Shown: positions 12,404 through 26,600, numbered from the stretch's first letter. The stretch is DNA of 64,000 nt from Eopsaltria australis (GCA_034509425.1 JAVTVJ010000450.1:1178001-1242000); one strand, 5' to 3'. Translations and numbers: made by a program. The notes: a model not told the origin generated them from the letters alone.

Positions 12404-15010
12404 TTGGGAGAGGAATACCACCTGAGGCATCGAGGAGAAATTAATCCCAGTCTGGAAAATAATGCTATAAATGCATGTGTGCACCAGAAAAGGGCTTTTT
12501 TCTCCCTTTAAGAATGTCCCTGAAGACACCAGGAGGGGCAGAGGGCCAGACACTGTTCCCCTCTCTCCAGCACCAGAAATTGGGAGCATCAGGATGCAGT
12601 GGTGGACACAGACAAGCCCTTGAGCAGATCAGTCCCTGAGCAGGGCCATGAGCAGCATGGTCACCCAAGGAACACTCACAACATTGCAAAAAAACAGCGC
12701 CTTCAACTCAGGGCAATTCAAAGAGCACCTGGAAAATCAGTTTTCTTGGAAAAATTCCAGCAAAGAGCTGTGGAAGTGACTCCACCCCGTGGAGATATTG
12801 CACATGTAGGATCACTCCTCTGTGGAGAAGGCACAATTTTGGGGCATGCATGGCTCCCCCAGAGATCCCTGCAGGAAAACTCCTGCAGGAAAACTGTTGG
12901 AGAGTCTGAGCTGAGCCCAAGACAATGGGGTTGGCTTGGGAATAGCTGTGATTTTTACAGCCCTAAATTTGATAGATTACCAAGATTTGTTCTGTTTGTT
13001 TTTTTAAGGGAAACGTTTTATGGAACCCAAAAGTATTTTGCTAACGAAAATAAAAAAGCCACTTACAGAAGGCTTTGTGAGCCACCACACAGACAAATGT
13101 TACTAAACACAGTGTTTAACTGGGATTAGAGACATGGACATTAAATACCAACAGGCAACCTCTGGTGTGGGAAGTCCCCAAGCAATCGATTGATGTGGAT
13201 TAAAACAATGCTGAGGGTGGTATCAGGACTCTTTTGCTTTGTCCTTAGGCTTTTTCTCTCAGCATCTGCCCCATAGTCCCAAACACGAGGCAGGGCTAAG
13301 CTCTGGTGTGACCCATGGAAGGGTCCTAACACCCGCCACATCCAGGATCCCATTTTGTGGTCAGATTGCAAACATCTCCTGGAGATCCTGGGGATTTTTC
13401 CTTTGGATTAAGTACAAAGGCCTGCTGGTAGTTTACAAACAAATGCCTCAAAGATAAATGCATGATGGTTTTTTTGTAGGAAAAGATGTTCTTTCAGGAA
13501 GAGAAGGAAAAGAAAATGTGAGCTAATCCGGGCAAAGAGAGAACAAATGAGTTCATGGCCAAAAACCCCCTAAATTCATTGCCATAAAAGATAAAAACTG
13601 AATGAGTAATGAGAGCACAGCTCAATCACAGTGGGAGGAAAACTGGATAGAAATGCAGAGGTCCTTTCACCAAACAAATCTTTTCTACAGGAGGAAAAAT
13701 GGGAAAACATAAGAAACACAATCATCCATCAACTGCTTAGGCAATTTTCTCTTAGTGCCCGGTATAACAAGTGCAATTTAACACTTTGGGTATACAAAGT
13801 GACAATTGTGTACTGGACTTGACAAACACATGATGGACATTAGTAATGAAAGTCTTCCCAGCCAGGCAGACATGCCCTGGGAGGGGGCCACACTGCTGCC
13901 AATGAGGAAAGGGGAGAAAAAGAAAACAGAAAGATGAGCAAAGGAAGTCATCAGTGAAGCTGGGGTGATAGAAAAAAACCCCAAACTTAAATTAGGTCCA
14001 GCCAGTCTCCCTTGATGCCTTGGTGCTGGTCCAGAGGGTCCTGGGAAGTCTGAGCACGTCTCCTAGATGTGCTTAAATAGGGCAGGTCAGTGTTAAACCA
14101 CACCCCAGAAGGTGTCCCCTGGCACTCTGCCAGTGCCCAGCCTGCCCTTGCTGCAGCCCCTGCACATCTGCAGCTTGGCAGTTTTTGTGGGAAATGCTGT
14201 TTTGAAGGAAGATGAGGAGAAGCGAGCGGCTGCTGCCCCAGCAGAGAGGGAGCACACAGAGAGGGATGCTGGCCAAGCCAAGGTCGGGGCTGTGCGTCAC
14301 TGCGAGCTCTGTTAATGCTGCCCTGAACAACAACAGCGTGGCTTGGTTGCAGCTGGGGCTGTCCCAGTGGTCTCCAGCCCCACTGGCCGGTGGGAGACTG
14401 TACACAGTCCAAAATCAAGGAGAAAACCACATGCCTGAAGAGATCCTTCCCCATTCATTCATCTGCTCAGCCTCCCCTGCACACCAAACGATTTCCCTGC
14501 GTTTATTTTATGTTGCACTTTTCAATGGTTACGGTTGTCAGATGCTTTCAGTGACAAGACACTGGTTTTTCAGTTGCTGTTGCCAAAATTCAACGATTGG
14601 GGCTTAAATTTTCCAAGTGAGCATCTGCTACAGTCTAAGTCTTGGGGGGAAAACACTTGAAATATGTCTCGTGTTTCGTGGAATGAGCTCATGGAAAACA
14701 GAGTTGTTTTGTCTACGTTTACAAAAAAAAATTAAAAGAATCACCAGTGTTTCACAGAGCAACACAAACATTTCCATACAATAGAGTGAAACATTGAAGT
14801 CTGCCGGAGGAGAGAGGAGTTTGCAAGTTCAAAGTCATGAGAAGGAAAACATCGCTGCTGGGGAGGCTGAGCCGTGGCCAGGACATTTTCTGCATCTCTC
14901 CAAATGGGAATCTGCCATTGGCCAGAGCCACTCCTGGGACAAACCCAGCACCCCACTGGGAGCAGCTGGAGCACTCAGTAGACCCTGACTGGATGGAGCA
15001 ATTGCACTGA
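12404..15010. other. Intergenic; one exact 14-bp duplication, otherwise nothing recognised
   Basis: CCTGCAGGAAAACT is repeated exactly in tandem at 12868-12881 and 12882-12895. The rest holds no repeat or exon I can name. Confidence 0.5.
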
Positions 15011-15140
15011 AGATATTCCAGAACTGTCTGGATGCAATCCTGTGCCCTGGGCTCTGGGGACAGACCTGATGAGCAGAGAGATGGGACCTGACAACCTGCT
15101 CTGGTCCCTTCCAACCTGACCCATTCTGGGATTCTGTGTC
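15011..15140 (+). mobile_element. CR1 LINE fragment, 3' end, plus orientation
   Basis: The words come in CR1 order: GATATTCCAGAACTGTCTGG, ATGCAATCCTGTGC, then GGTCCCTTCCAACCTGACCC and ATTCTGGGATTCTGTG. It is 5'-truncated and diverged, with no coding capacity. Confidence 0.85.
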
Positions 15141-17200
15141 CACATGTGCATCTGAGAGGGTCTCCCATGGATGCTTGGCCTGAGCACGTGGGTTTTTGCA
15201 GGGCAAATGCAACGTGGTCCTGTCTGGAGAGCACTGCAGAGGTATTTTCCAGCTACTTCAAGATGCAGCTGTGATTACATCATTCATTAATTTGTGGTAG
15301 AGACAAGTATCCCATAACTCAAGACCAAGAGAGATTTCTAGTGCTTTGACACTAAAGATTAAACAGAAATAAACATCAGTATCAGTAAAAGTGACTGCAA
15401 AACAGCAGAAAGGGCAAGTGGTTAAGAACAGATAAAGATCAGTTGTGTTAGCCTATAACGAGGATTTAACTGCAGGGAGGAGAAGGGCACATAGAGACTG
15501 TGACAAATTGACAAGTTCTTCACTGTTTATGAATAAAGGAAGTATTTAAAAGAATAAAGAGTGTTTCTAGAGAGGGGAGGTGTGTGCAGGCATGGAGCTG
15601 TGCATAGTCCACTAAGCTGAGTGTGCTGCATTTCAGACCTGCCTGGCTTGAAAAATGGCTCCAAGGTCCCTCATACCAGCATGGGCTGCTGAACCTCACA
15701 GATTAATTAATACCTGCTTGTCCAAACCTAATTGTTTCTAAGGGACAGTGGTGCTTCCACTGGACTCAGTAGCTGCCTGCGAGGCACACACATATCAGTC
15801 ATGAAATCCTACTGCTTTCTTAATGTTTTGGAAAGAAGTGCACCAGAAAGGCCCATGAACAAGGAGAGCAGCAGTAGAAACATTCCTCTGGATCTTCATA
15901 GCCTGTTTGGGATCAGTAACATGGGCTCTGCCATGCTCTCCACAAGGGACCAAATCCTATGTAAAGCAATGCCAAAAGCTTCCTAAAACCTTCCTTTGTT
16001 CAAGGTGTATTCCAGGGACTCACCAACCTCCATCCCTTCAGCAGGTCCCTGGGACCATCACAGCTCTGCCCTGGCAGTTGTGGCCAGCAGGATTTGGTCA
16101 CTCTGAGCCCTCACCCTGCTCTGCCCTTCACACACTTTATTGCCTTTTTAAGATTCAGGTTTTCAGATGTGCTTGACAACAACCCAATTGTCATCTGTCT
16201 GTGCCACTGCTGGGGGGCTGCACACACTTGGAGACAGCATCTCCATAATGTAAGCATCAAACAGAGGATGCCATGACACTGTTTCAATCAGAGAGTCAAG
16301 AAAATAAAAAATTTTTAAAGTCAATGAGTGATTAAACAAAATGAGTTAAATATACCTATTCATCTTAAACCAAAAGAAATGTCTCAGGAAAACACTCTCA
16401 TCTCCTCCCTACCCTGTGAAAAGCGTCAGATGAAGTCTTCAACACATAACGTGGTTTTTCTTCAATCAATATAAAAGTCTGCATCACTTTTGCGTTACTC
16501 CAGCTAATTTTTAAAAAACTTTTCTGTTTTTGAAATTTTGAAATACTTTCAAATCTGAAGGATGACAGGATGAAGCATGAGGGTTTTTAAAAAGCTTTAC
16601 TAGAAAAATTAAATACTCAACAAGTTCAGCCTCAGTTCACAAGAGCTCCACATCTTCCAAAACCTAATTTTAAAACCATGTCCTTCTCTTCAAGGATTCT
16701 CCAGCTCCTTTGCAGCATCCTGTGTGTAACCTGATGGAAACAAGACTCAGAGAAGGTGCTCAGGCACATCAGTTTGGGCACTGCCCATGCCTTTCTTGCA
16801 CCTGCAGGACAAACATCTTCTTGCTGAGGGACTCTGGTGACATGGGAGTGGTGCCACAAGTGACTGTCAGCCCTGACATCCTGCAGCACCTTGCCCCAGC
16901 CAAGACAGCACTTACCCACAGGCAGAAGCACATACTTAAAAAAACCCTTCAAGATTATGAAAAAAAAAACAAACCATAGAGGCACACAAACCTGAGGAGT
17001 TTTCCTGTACAAACTGGGCACATTCACATGAATGAACTACTGCAGGTTTTTCTGTAAGTGTAAAGAAATGCCAAGAGCTATCTGTTGTATAGAAAAGGGC
17101 TCAATTTCTTGCAGTACCACAGGCTCCACAGCCTGAAAAGCTCAGAATGGACCAGGCTGCAAGGAGGACAGGGACGATTCCCCAGACTGTTCTTAAAGGG
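15141..17200. other. Intergenic; nothing recognised
   Basis: AT-rich to mixed sequence. The open frames are below 135 codons and without domains. Confidence 0.5.
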
Positions 17201-17410
17201 TATTCTAAAAATATGGCCAGCACGTGGAAAATATTTGGAACAGCCTTCATAAAAAAGGTTTTGTTCTATCTGTTCGAGTGAAGATATTTATGGTGTCTGC
17301 TGTGTCATTCCAGATTTGTCATGGGCCATTAAATATCCACCTGGATATTGCATCATTTAACTACTGGAATGCGTAAGCATTTCTGCTGCCTGTGAAAGAG
17401 CAGCTCTGAG
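17201..17410. promoter_or_regulatory. Candidate regulatory element with an inverted pair of TEAD-type sites
   Basis: The segment contains a CACGTG E-box (17221-17226), CATTCCA (17306-17312) and its exact reverse complement TGGAATG (17365-17371), with AT-rich homeodomain-like cores between. TEAD factors bind GGAATG. The call rests on motif content only. Confidence 0.28.
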
Positions 17411-20400
17411 CTGTGCAGGGCATTAAGTGCACTGCTCTACTTCAACAAATAAATCAGAAAGTGGAGCAGATAATACAACTGTGTTCAGTTGTGGTGGACT
17501 GACTGTTATGTATATTTATTTCTTTTAACTGATCATGACAAGAATGTGAGTAGGGACTGTATATATTGTTTCTGGCCTTTCCTTGAGTTTGTTAATCTTC
17601 TCTGGGTGTCAGCAGCATTTTGGTGATCCATCTGAGCAGGTCTCTTCTTAAACCAGACCCTGCAGAAACACAGTCAGGAGCCTCACACACAGGCAGATGC
17701 CTGGTATGGACAAAAAATGCTCATCTTGGTTCAAGACCACACTCCAAACTTTGTGCACCTGAAGATGGAAAACCATTGCTCAGCCCAGGTGGCTCCAACC
17801 TGTCAAGATCTGGAATAGGATTCTGAAACAGCATCTCAAATTCTGCTTTAGTGCATGAAATGTCCAAAAATGCCGAAGTTTTTTGACATGCAATGCCCCC
17901 GAGGTGTGTCCAGCCTCAGGCAATGCTTTTCAGACTTGTCCCTGTGCTGGCTGCTCCAGCTGCCTCACATTTGTGTTCCAGTACCATCCACCTCTTTCAA
18001 GTGTGGCTGGTGACGCACAGGGGGGACTTTGGGGTCATCCAACCTTACTACAAACACCAGCACAATATCTAAGGTGGAAGAAAAGATCCATGGTTACACA
18101 AGGCACTGAAATGGATACTCCTCAAGAGAAAGCTTCTAATGACCTATGACTACAGACCTCCTTGGTGGTCCTGGCCTATCCAAGTTTTTTCTTTAAAAAG
18201 CCTCAGACTGAACTGATGGAAACAAGGTGACATTGTGGTTTTTACTGCTGTTGGATGTTGGCACCTGGTGTTCAAACAGGGATAGCACTGGAAAGAGTTG
18301 ATTCTGCCAAAGCTAGGGGGTTTAAAATACATCTGTTTCTTTCCAATCCTCAGTGGGGATGTTGGAAAGGAACCTAACCCCTCTCCAAAATCAAAATGCA
18401 GTTACAGAGGGTTATTAGAGAAATAAAGTGGTTTCAGTGGGAGTCATTTAGCCAGGCTGGGGGCGGGGGGGGGAACTGGATTTTGGGACTGGGTCTCCTG
18501 GGGCAGCCTGTGAGCTGAGTGCATGCTTGAGGGCCAGCAGCCCCATGGCCTTTGGCCTTGGCACACATCATCTCACAGAGCCCCTGGGGATGTGGATATT
18601 GGGAGCATGTCAAAGAGGTCAGGAAATCTGGCAGGTCTCTGCCCAGATGACATCAGCTTTGGAAGAACTTCGTAGGAATCAGAGTCTTGCTTGGAGAAAG
18701 CAAATGTCTGCAGATGCTCAGCTGCAGGGGAAAGAGCAGCTCTTTCTGCAGGAGGGTTTTCTGGTTCTCTGCAGGTCACCCAACATGTCCAGGCTCCGTC
18801 ACACATTCAGTTAATGACTCCTGGGTGTCACTGGAGTGGCAGCAGCAGCTGCAGAGGCACAGGTTGGTCTCAAGTAGGACGTTGCTCCCTCCCAGAGCAG
18901 CAGAACATTTTCTTTTGTAATTCCAAGGGATTGGACTCTAAATCTGATGTATTTCCTCTAATATGATGCCCCACCCTCCTTCTCTGATACCAGCAGCAGA
19001 GCAGGCAGAGAAAGGAAATTCAGTAAGATTGAGTCCCCCCACAGAGCAATTTTATCAACAATTTCTAAGCTGCTCACAAGCCCAGCAGAGGCAGGTGTTC
19101 CCAGTTTACTGTAAACCACTAGAGAAGTGTGAAACAGCTCTTACTGTACTGGGCCATTAGAAAATCTGCCTCCAGGACAAATGTATTTCAATAAACCCAT
19201 TCTCAAGACACACTCTAGGCTTAGCCTATAAAGTAAACTCTGCAGCACTCATTTTGGAGGGGAGAGGGGAACTGTTTTCCTTGGCATTTCCCGTCCCTTT
19301 TTGCCTCAGCTGCAGACAGAAGGAAAGCAAAACTCGCATGTGGTCCCCAGGACGGGAAGGGAGAGGGAGATTTTGCAGGGATTGGCGTTAGGATGCCGTG
19401 GTGATCTGGAGAGCCCCTCCAGTGCCACCCAGCGTGAGAGCAGCAGCTCACTGAGATCACCCAGAACAAGGAGCCCTGGAGCAGATACTGCAGTGAACAG
19501 AAAAGGAAAGCTTGGCTAAAGTGTGCAGACACAGTCTGTCAATGCAAGGCAGAGAACAGGCAAACAAATAATGACACCAGGTAGAAAAGTGACGAATACA
19601 AAATTTCGATCCTAAAAAAATTGTCTTCCTACTGCTTTGCCCACTTAGATTCTGTTACCTGAATTTCACCAACAACCCTGAAGTCCACAGGGTGCTTCAA
19701 ATTGGTTATTCCTTTAGTTTGAATACAGGAAAACTCCACATGGCCAGTCATTACAGAGGAAGCAGGAACCTTGGCAGTGGAACCAATGGTAGAGCAACCC
19801 GTCCTGATAGCTGTGACCGAAGAGCAACAGGTAAGATCCAAGTTGATATTTGATTTGCTTCTTTCCCAGACTAAGATCTGACTAGTAACAGCTGCCTACT
19901 TTATGGCTGTCTCTTTTTATTACTTTATTTGCCCCCATGCCCCCCAAAAAGGGGGGGTAAAAAAAAAAAGAATGGCTAAAATTTATGGCTAGAAGAAACC
20001 GATTACTGTTGGCAAGTGAACTGAAGGGATCAATTGTTCCATACGGCAAAAGCCAAAGAACTCAGGGCTCTATTCACAAGCAAAGACTGATGTGCTAAAG
20101 GGCATGGAAATGCCACTTTTATTGTGTGGCAGAGAATTTTCACATTTGAATCCAAATTCCATAGGAGAGCGTGGAATGTGAGAGACCCGGCTCGGAGGGC
20201 TGGCCAGACGTGTGTGTGAGCAGGGAAAGGCACAATTCCCCCAGCACAAAGGTTCTGTGTTCACAGCCTCCCAGCACAGCCTCGGGCTCTCACACAGGCA
20301 GGGAATTGTGTGCAAAATGCCTGCAAGCCAGCACCAAATGTGCTCAGAAACAGGCAAAGCCAGAGCAGTGTGCTCCCCTTCCCCAGCCAGCCTGGACTGT

Positions 20401-23400
20401 TAGGTGTGTTGGTAGTGTGAGAAATCCTGGTCAAACCCAAGAGAATCCCTGTTTTAAGGGTGGGAGAACAAACCCCTCCGTTTCTGTACTTCAGGAGAAG
20501 GAGCAGCAATTCCCAAGCTGAGCAGGTTGGGGCCAGGTGCCCGCAGGTGGGAGCAGAGATGTGGGACAGAGTGAGCCCAGCATCATTTACAGCATTACAG
20601 GAGAAATCTTCAGAGTTAGGGTGGGAAGAAACACAAGACCCATGGCTCCAGGACAGACATGCAAACTGCTCATGTGTTGGTACAGAGGGGCACGTTGGCA
20701 GAGCACGATGGATCTGAAGAAGCCAATCCAAGCTGTATTTTTGGACGTGCATCAAAGGCAGCCCTCAGTGGGGAAGAGGAGGGTCTGAGGCACAGCCCTG
20801 CCATCCCAACCCCACATGCTGAGCTCACTGGGGTGCAGTTCCCAAAGGTTCTTGGTGCTGGGTGCTGCATGGAAGGTGGGGACAGATGGCTCCTGCTCAA
20901 CACTAGGGACAGCTGTTAATTGCCAGCTGATTTGGTGTTTTCCATAGACAGCTGTACAACAGCAGGGAGGAATTTTGATTTTCAGTTTTACAAGCAGAAA
21001 ATAGGAGGTGGGCACACATTTAACAAATCCCCCAATGACAACTAGGTACCTCACACCCCAGAGAACCTTGGAAATCACAGTCCTTGCTCAATTAAGTGAA
21101 AAACAAAGAAGTTCTCAGAGCAGCCAAGCACAAATTCTTCTACAGCAAATGCCAGCGTCGAGATTTCCCAGGTTTTGTTTTGGGATGCTCTGTCCGCCGG
21201 TATCTGAAACTCAGGACACACAAGTGCTTATGCGTTTTGAAGGAGGCTCGTGGCTAAATTTGGGCAAAGGTTTGTGGGCTGGAGGAGGGGGAAAGGCTCT
21301 GGGAAGCACTGCAGCAGTCATTCCAGTGGTGCAGCCCCGCAGATGGGCGTTGGAGCACAGCTCCCGTCGGGCGGGAGCGATGGCTCTCTGGAAGGCTGAC
21401 AGCACAGATGCACTGCAGCTTAGCCTGTGACTAATTTTAACAAGCTGCTTGCACGGTTACAAAAGGCAGATCTGTTGGCATTTTTACTTTCAAACACCTG
21501 GTCTTGACGAACATTTTCTGCAAATAGCACATATGTCACGAGGCTGGGCTTGGGGAGATGTGCAAGGCAGGCAGGAGTTTAAATGCCGAGGATGGAGGCA
21601 GGGGCTGGAGGTGGTGATGGCCAGGATGTCCCAGCTAACAGTTCAAGTCAGCACAACCAACTGTGGCCAACAGGCTGAGGGAAAGCAACGCTCAAAGGAA
21701 GAGGTGAAATATTTATAAGGCAAACGATGCAGTTGGACAGGTCATGATGGACAAGGAGCCTTGTCCAGGCATGGGCTGGAGCAGATTTCCTGCTCAGTGT
21801 CACCTACAGTGCATTGACATAGGCCTTGCACCAGTTCCTGTCCTTGCTGGGTCCATCGCTCTTGGATGCCAGAGAGAGAGAGAGCTCAAGAGGGAAAATG
21901 CCCAGAAGGTGACAGAGGTTTGACCCTTTGAAGGAGAACATGTGGAACAGTTTTTGTAGAAGGTTTCTACTTAAAACAGGTTCCTCTGTGTTCAAGCCAG
22001 CAGGGGAGGACACACCTACAGAGATGTGGTGCTTTCAGGGATAATTCTGGATCAATTTGCTCTCTCAGGCTGGAAGTGCTGCTGGGCACCTTCAGGCAAG
22101 GCTGTTATTTTTGCAAGAGATCCAGAGCACAAGCTGATCTGGTGGACCTAAACATGCAACAGTGACCTACACAGTTCTCCTTTTCTCACCCCACAGTAAC
22201 ATCCACTGCCAGAATTCAGGGAGGAAGGAGTGGTGTGAATTTGTGTTAGAGATGAACATCCTCCAAGTCAAGCATCATGACTAAGCACAAAGATAACAAA
22301 GGAGCTACTAACAGTCTCCATCCCTTGATGTCTCCACTAGCAGGCCATTTTGGAATGAGAGTTATTGGGCTCATCGCCAGTGTGACTGGTAAATCCCATG
22401 ATTCATGAAATGTAAACTTCCAGTTGTTGATCTTGCGATACTCTCTGCCCTTAAAACTAATCCAGCTGTTCACAGAAGTTTCCTCTGTTTTCCTGGAGCC
22501 TGGCACAATGAGGGAGATGAAGTGCAGGAGAACAAAAGAGTGAAATGACAAACTAGTGGGGCCATGACTCAACTGTTTCATAGGCTTCTTTTTGAGATGG
22601 GGATGGGGAGGGACTGCTGACAAGCTGGGCTTTGATCAGACCAGGGAAGGGAGGAAGACACCAAGTGGTGCAGAAACTATCACAGTAAAATTGCTTTTCT
22701 TTTACAAGGATGAAGCTGGTTCTACTCTCTGCATCTAGAATTAATTTACTTTGGGTTGGGCGAGGAGCAGAGGAGGAGAGCCCTGGAATTCTGCAGTGCC
22801 TTTCCCCTATTAAAATGTGTCCTGGCTCACAAACACAAACTGTTGTTCCAGCTCGTTTTTGAGCTACACTGGAGCCATTTTCAGACTTCAGAGTAAATCA
22901 AAAAGGAAACCAAGCAAACAACAATCCAAGAATTTTTGTGTCAGATCAGCTGAAAAACTGGGTCTCTCCTCTCCACGAAGTGTTTCATATTTTTACTGCA
23001 GCATTACCAAATGGGTCTCTGCTGACCTATTATACAAAGCTCATAGTCAAAACCAGACCACCAGAACCCTTCTGCACACAGCCTTACCCCCAAAAAGGGT
23101 CAGCCAGGAGCCTCCACAGCTGGTAAAACACATATTTTCATTTGCCTACCCAACACACAAACTCTCATAGCTTGCTTTGAAATAGTCATGGGACAGCAGA
23201 GAGGAATGAGAAGGAATTTGAAAAGATGGAGATTTAGGAACAAATTATAATTTATGTCTCTCAGAATATGCAAGTCAAACCTTGCCTGCTGTGGCCCTTC
23301 AGCACTGCTGATTGGAACAGGAAATGTGTTTAGCATATCTCCAAGGTATTCTCACATGAACATGACAACCAGGTGCCTACTGCGAGGACAGCTATAACAA

Positions 23401-25046
23401 ATCACTCACATTCTTGTCAAGCCAACGCTGCGATTGTTCTCCTCGGATCATCTGGCTGCAGTGTGGGCTCCCTTCAATTTCTAACACGGAAAGTATTTCC
23501 AATAGTTGACAGATGTCTTTCCTCGCTTTGCACTCCTTTCTTACCCTCTTCAGTGTCAGCCTTGCAGGAAATACCGAGTTAATTGGAAAGATTAGGGAAG
23601 GTCTCCTACAGCTATTGCAGGAGAAAGTGGGAGCGGACAGAATGCAGTTGAGAATAATTAATTTAATGTTTTATTTTAGCATTAAACTTTAAACTTTAAC
23701 AGCCAGAGGAAGGAAAGGCACTAAAATTCTGTTGGATGTTTGTTATCATTCAGCACCAAGCAAAGCAATCCCTCTCATGATAATTTAAAACTGGTAGGTT
23801 AATTCCTTGTTCACGTATAGAAGAGAGTTTCTAAGAAGCAAGCATTCGTAAACAGTTATTAGAAATACAATTTGATTTTGCTTTGCAATACTAGAGTGTA
23901 TGGTCCAGCTCACTGGTTTATCCCACACACAGACCTCAGGCTTTTTGCCTATAAATTGCTCTCCTGTGGAAGATGAAACGCTCATTCTCAGCAGAAAAAA
24001 AAAAAAAGAAAAAGAAAAAAAGGAGGAAAAATAAACACAGGAGGAATTTTTTGAGCATGAAGATAATGAGAGTTTCTATAGAAATTGTCTCTCATGAGAT
24101 CATTGGATTTGAGTCAGGGTTTGAATGCCAAGATTTCTGAAGGACAAGAAGTCCTCTTGAAGGATCCAGGAGTGGAATCCAGGTTTTCACCTCCACTCCC
24201 TCTCTGCAATTTCATAGGCAAAAAGAATATCCTCACATTAGTACCAGTTTGATATGGTGTTTGATCTGCTCTGAGATGTTATTCAAGTGAGAGGTTACAA
24301 AGGATTTTCTTCCTAAAAGGACACAAAGCACAGCCTGTCCGAATTGTGTCCCTCAATGTACTGTGGCCATCTCAGCTGTTTGGAGCCTGCAATTGTAAGG
24401 GAGATACATCAGCATCTCGATTTATTACTGATTTGTAGTGCTGTTCTTGCAGTAAGACGAGCACCATCCTCCTCAAAAAAAGAAGTTTGAAATGCGAGGG
24501 AGAGGAGGGAAAAGAACATCTCTATCCTGCAGGGACCAGCTGCAAAATCCCTGCATGAGGAAAGTCAACCAAAGGAAAAAGCTCTGCACGAGCAATGCTG
24601 AACATACAGCACTCAGCTCCTTAGGACCAATGCAGGAGGACAGAGATTGGGCATGGCTGAGCATGGATGTATGAACAGATAATAAATTAAAAATGAGTTT
24701 TGTGTTTGGACCTCCTGAGGAAACAGGGACAATTAGCAGAGACATGGTAATTCAAGGTACAAGTCGGTGACAGTCACTGCAGGGCTCTACAGGATCCTGG
24801 CAGGAAATCACCCTCTGAGGGGCAGTCCCTGGGCTGTTACCACCATTACAACCAGTGGGGATAATTTGAGATAATTTTCAAGATTGGTATTATTTGTGTC
24901 ATGCCAGCCAGCATTTATCCTGCAGGTCAAAACTCAGCACTCATTTAAAACACATTTCAAAGCATTACCTGCTCGGGCATCTGGAAGTGCTTAGGCACGT
25001 GAACCTGTTTGCTATTTACACTGCTTAACTGTTCCCATGTTAGACT
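17411..25046. other. Intergenic; nothing recognised except G-rich and homopolymer runs
   Basis: There is a G-run with one interruption at 18459-18473 and a C6-A5-G7 hairpin followed by an A-run at 19940-19970. An AT-rich stretch lies near 23640-23700 and an A-rich tract near 23995-24025. No CR1 signature or domain-bearing frame was found by reading. Confidence 0.5.
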
Positions 25047-25244
25047 GTGGGTGAAAGTTGGGTGACAGCAAAGAAAATAGCAAAGAGCAAGACCCAGAGC
25101 CTTTTCCAAGGCAAAAGGATGATAACAGTCCACTGGCAGCTCTGTTTGCTCTTTGGCTTCTCCTTATCTCATGCCTTGAGAGCCCTGAGGAACAAGAAAA
25201 AGGACAAGGGTAAGAAAATAAAAAGTAGCCATGACTTCAGGTGA
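25047..25244 (+). other. Short open frame with signal-peptide-like core, ending at a splice-donor motif; not a confirmed gene
   Basis: The frame is 65 codons. A second Met at codon 25 (25119) starts a stretch with a hydrophobic core (LCLLFGFSLSHALRAL) followed by a lysine-rich run (NKKKDKGKK), the layout of a small secreted, heparin-binding-type protein. The stop TGA overlaps CTTCAG|GTGAGG, so a donor at 25241 would splice the stop out. I recognise no family. No acceptor or downstream exon can be assigned. It may be chance. Confidence 0.2.
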
Positions 25245-26600
25245 GGAGCCACCCCAATGACATCAGGATGAAGGCTGCCAGAGCCTGATGGAGAACAGGA
25301 GCATCCAGAAGGGAATCTGCAAAACCTGAACAAAGGTTGCCTCAGCTGGGACGCTGAACAGATGGGATCCAGTGAGGAAGGATCTTCTGCCAGGAGCCAT
25401 AAAGCAGAAGGAAAGCCCATGAGAACTGCAATGAAGGGCTGCAAGAACGCTTCATGAGCACTACTGTACTGCCAGAAAGATGTCCTAGGCCTGCAAGTCA
25501 CAGAAAAACTGCCCACAGCACATCCTGGGTGATGCTGACAAAGCTCAGTGCAGGTTTGTGCTAACAAATCACACCTCCACATGCCACATGTGGTGGCTGG
25601 CAGAGGAAAAGAACGAGATTACAGCAGAAGACAGGCCAGAATGTTGAAACCTTCCAAACAGCCACGCTCCAGAGGCAGGACTATCTCCTCAGGCACACAG
25701 AGCAACAGCAGTCAAAGCTCAGTGCTGAGAGAGGCAGTGCTGCTCACGCTGGAAGGTGCCCACAGCCCTGCAAGGGGCACAGAGTGACAAACAGGGACAG
25801 AAGGGACAGGGGAGAGCTCAGCTGAATGGGGAACACCCTCCAGTGAAATTCCATCCAGGAGAGCACTTTGGAGACAAGCAGGGATGTGCCACTGCCACAG
25901 AACACTCCATCCCTGGAGAACACAGGGCAAAGAAGGATTCAGAGAAGCTGAACAAACACTGAGTAAGAAGTCAGTTCCCCTCTGAAGAGCCAGAACCAGT
26001 TGCCTTAAAAGGAAACAAAAAAGGAGGAGACAAAGGAATACACTTTCTATTATTTGAAGAAAGCTGATGAGGAATTCCTGTCTTCCTTCTCCCATGACTC
26101 CAGAACTACCAGAGCAAGACCAGTCCAGAGAACAGCAAAAGGCACAGATTAGTTCAGTCCCATCACTGGGACATGGGGACCACTACTGTAAGGTGTCACT
26201 GAAACTCAAGTCCCATCAGGTTCAGAAGATAACTGCAACAGAGATGCGTATGAATACCCTGAATTATCCCTCAGACTGCAGGCTGGGGACATGTCACATC
26301 TTGAGATTATTCTATAGAGCAGTTTTAGAGATGCTGCTGCAAAGGCTGAACGCCTCCCCCAGCAGCAGGATGAGCCCCCATGGCAGAGGCAGGGGCAGGC
26401 AGCAGACGTGGCAGTGCTCTGTGCCAGGTGACACACGTGAGGACAGGCACCTGCCAGCTCCCAAAGCCAACAAATTCCTGAGCCAGCAGCAGGAAAACAA
26501 ACACAACAAAGGCTTGCCCCAACAGCAACTTGGGGCTGCAGTTCCAGCTTGCCTGCAGTATCAATAAATTGTCCTTTGTAAAAGCATGAGGTTTATTTGC
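25245..26600 (+). other. Purine-rich interval ending in a polyadenylation signal; possible non-coding transcript
   Basis: The plus strand is purine-rich and carries long hydrophilic frames (25548-25787, 25756-25962, 26067-26567) without domains. AATAAA occurs at 26563-26568, just after the stop of the last frame, with GT-containing sequence downstream. This could be a lncRNA exon, or simply a skewed tract that lacks stops. Confidence 0.2.
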
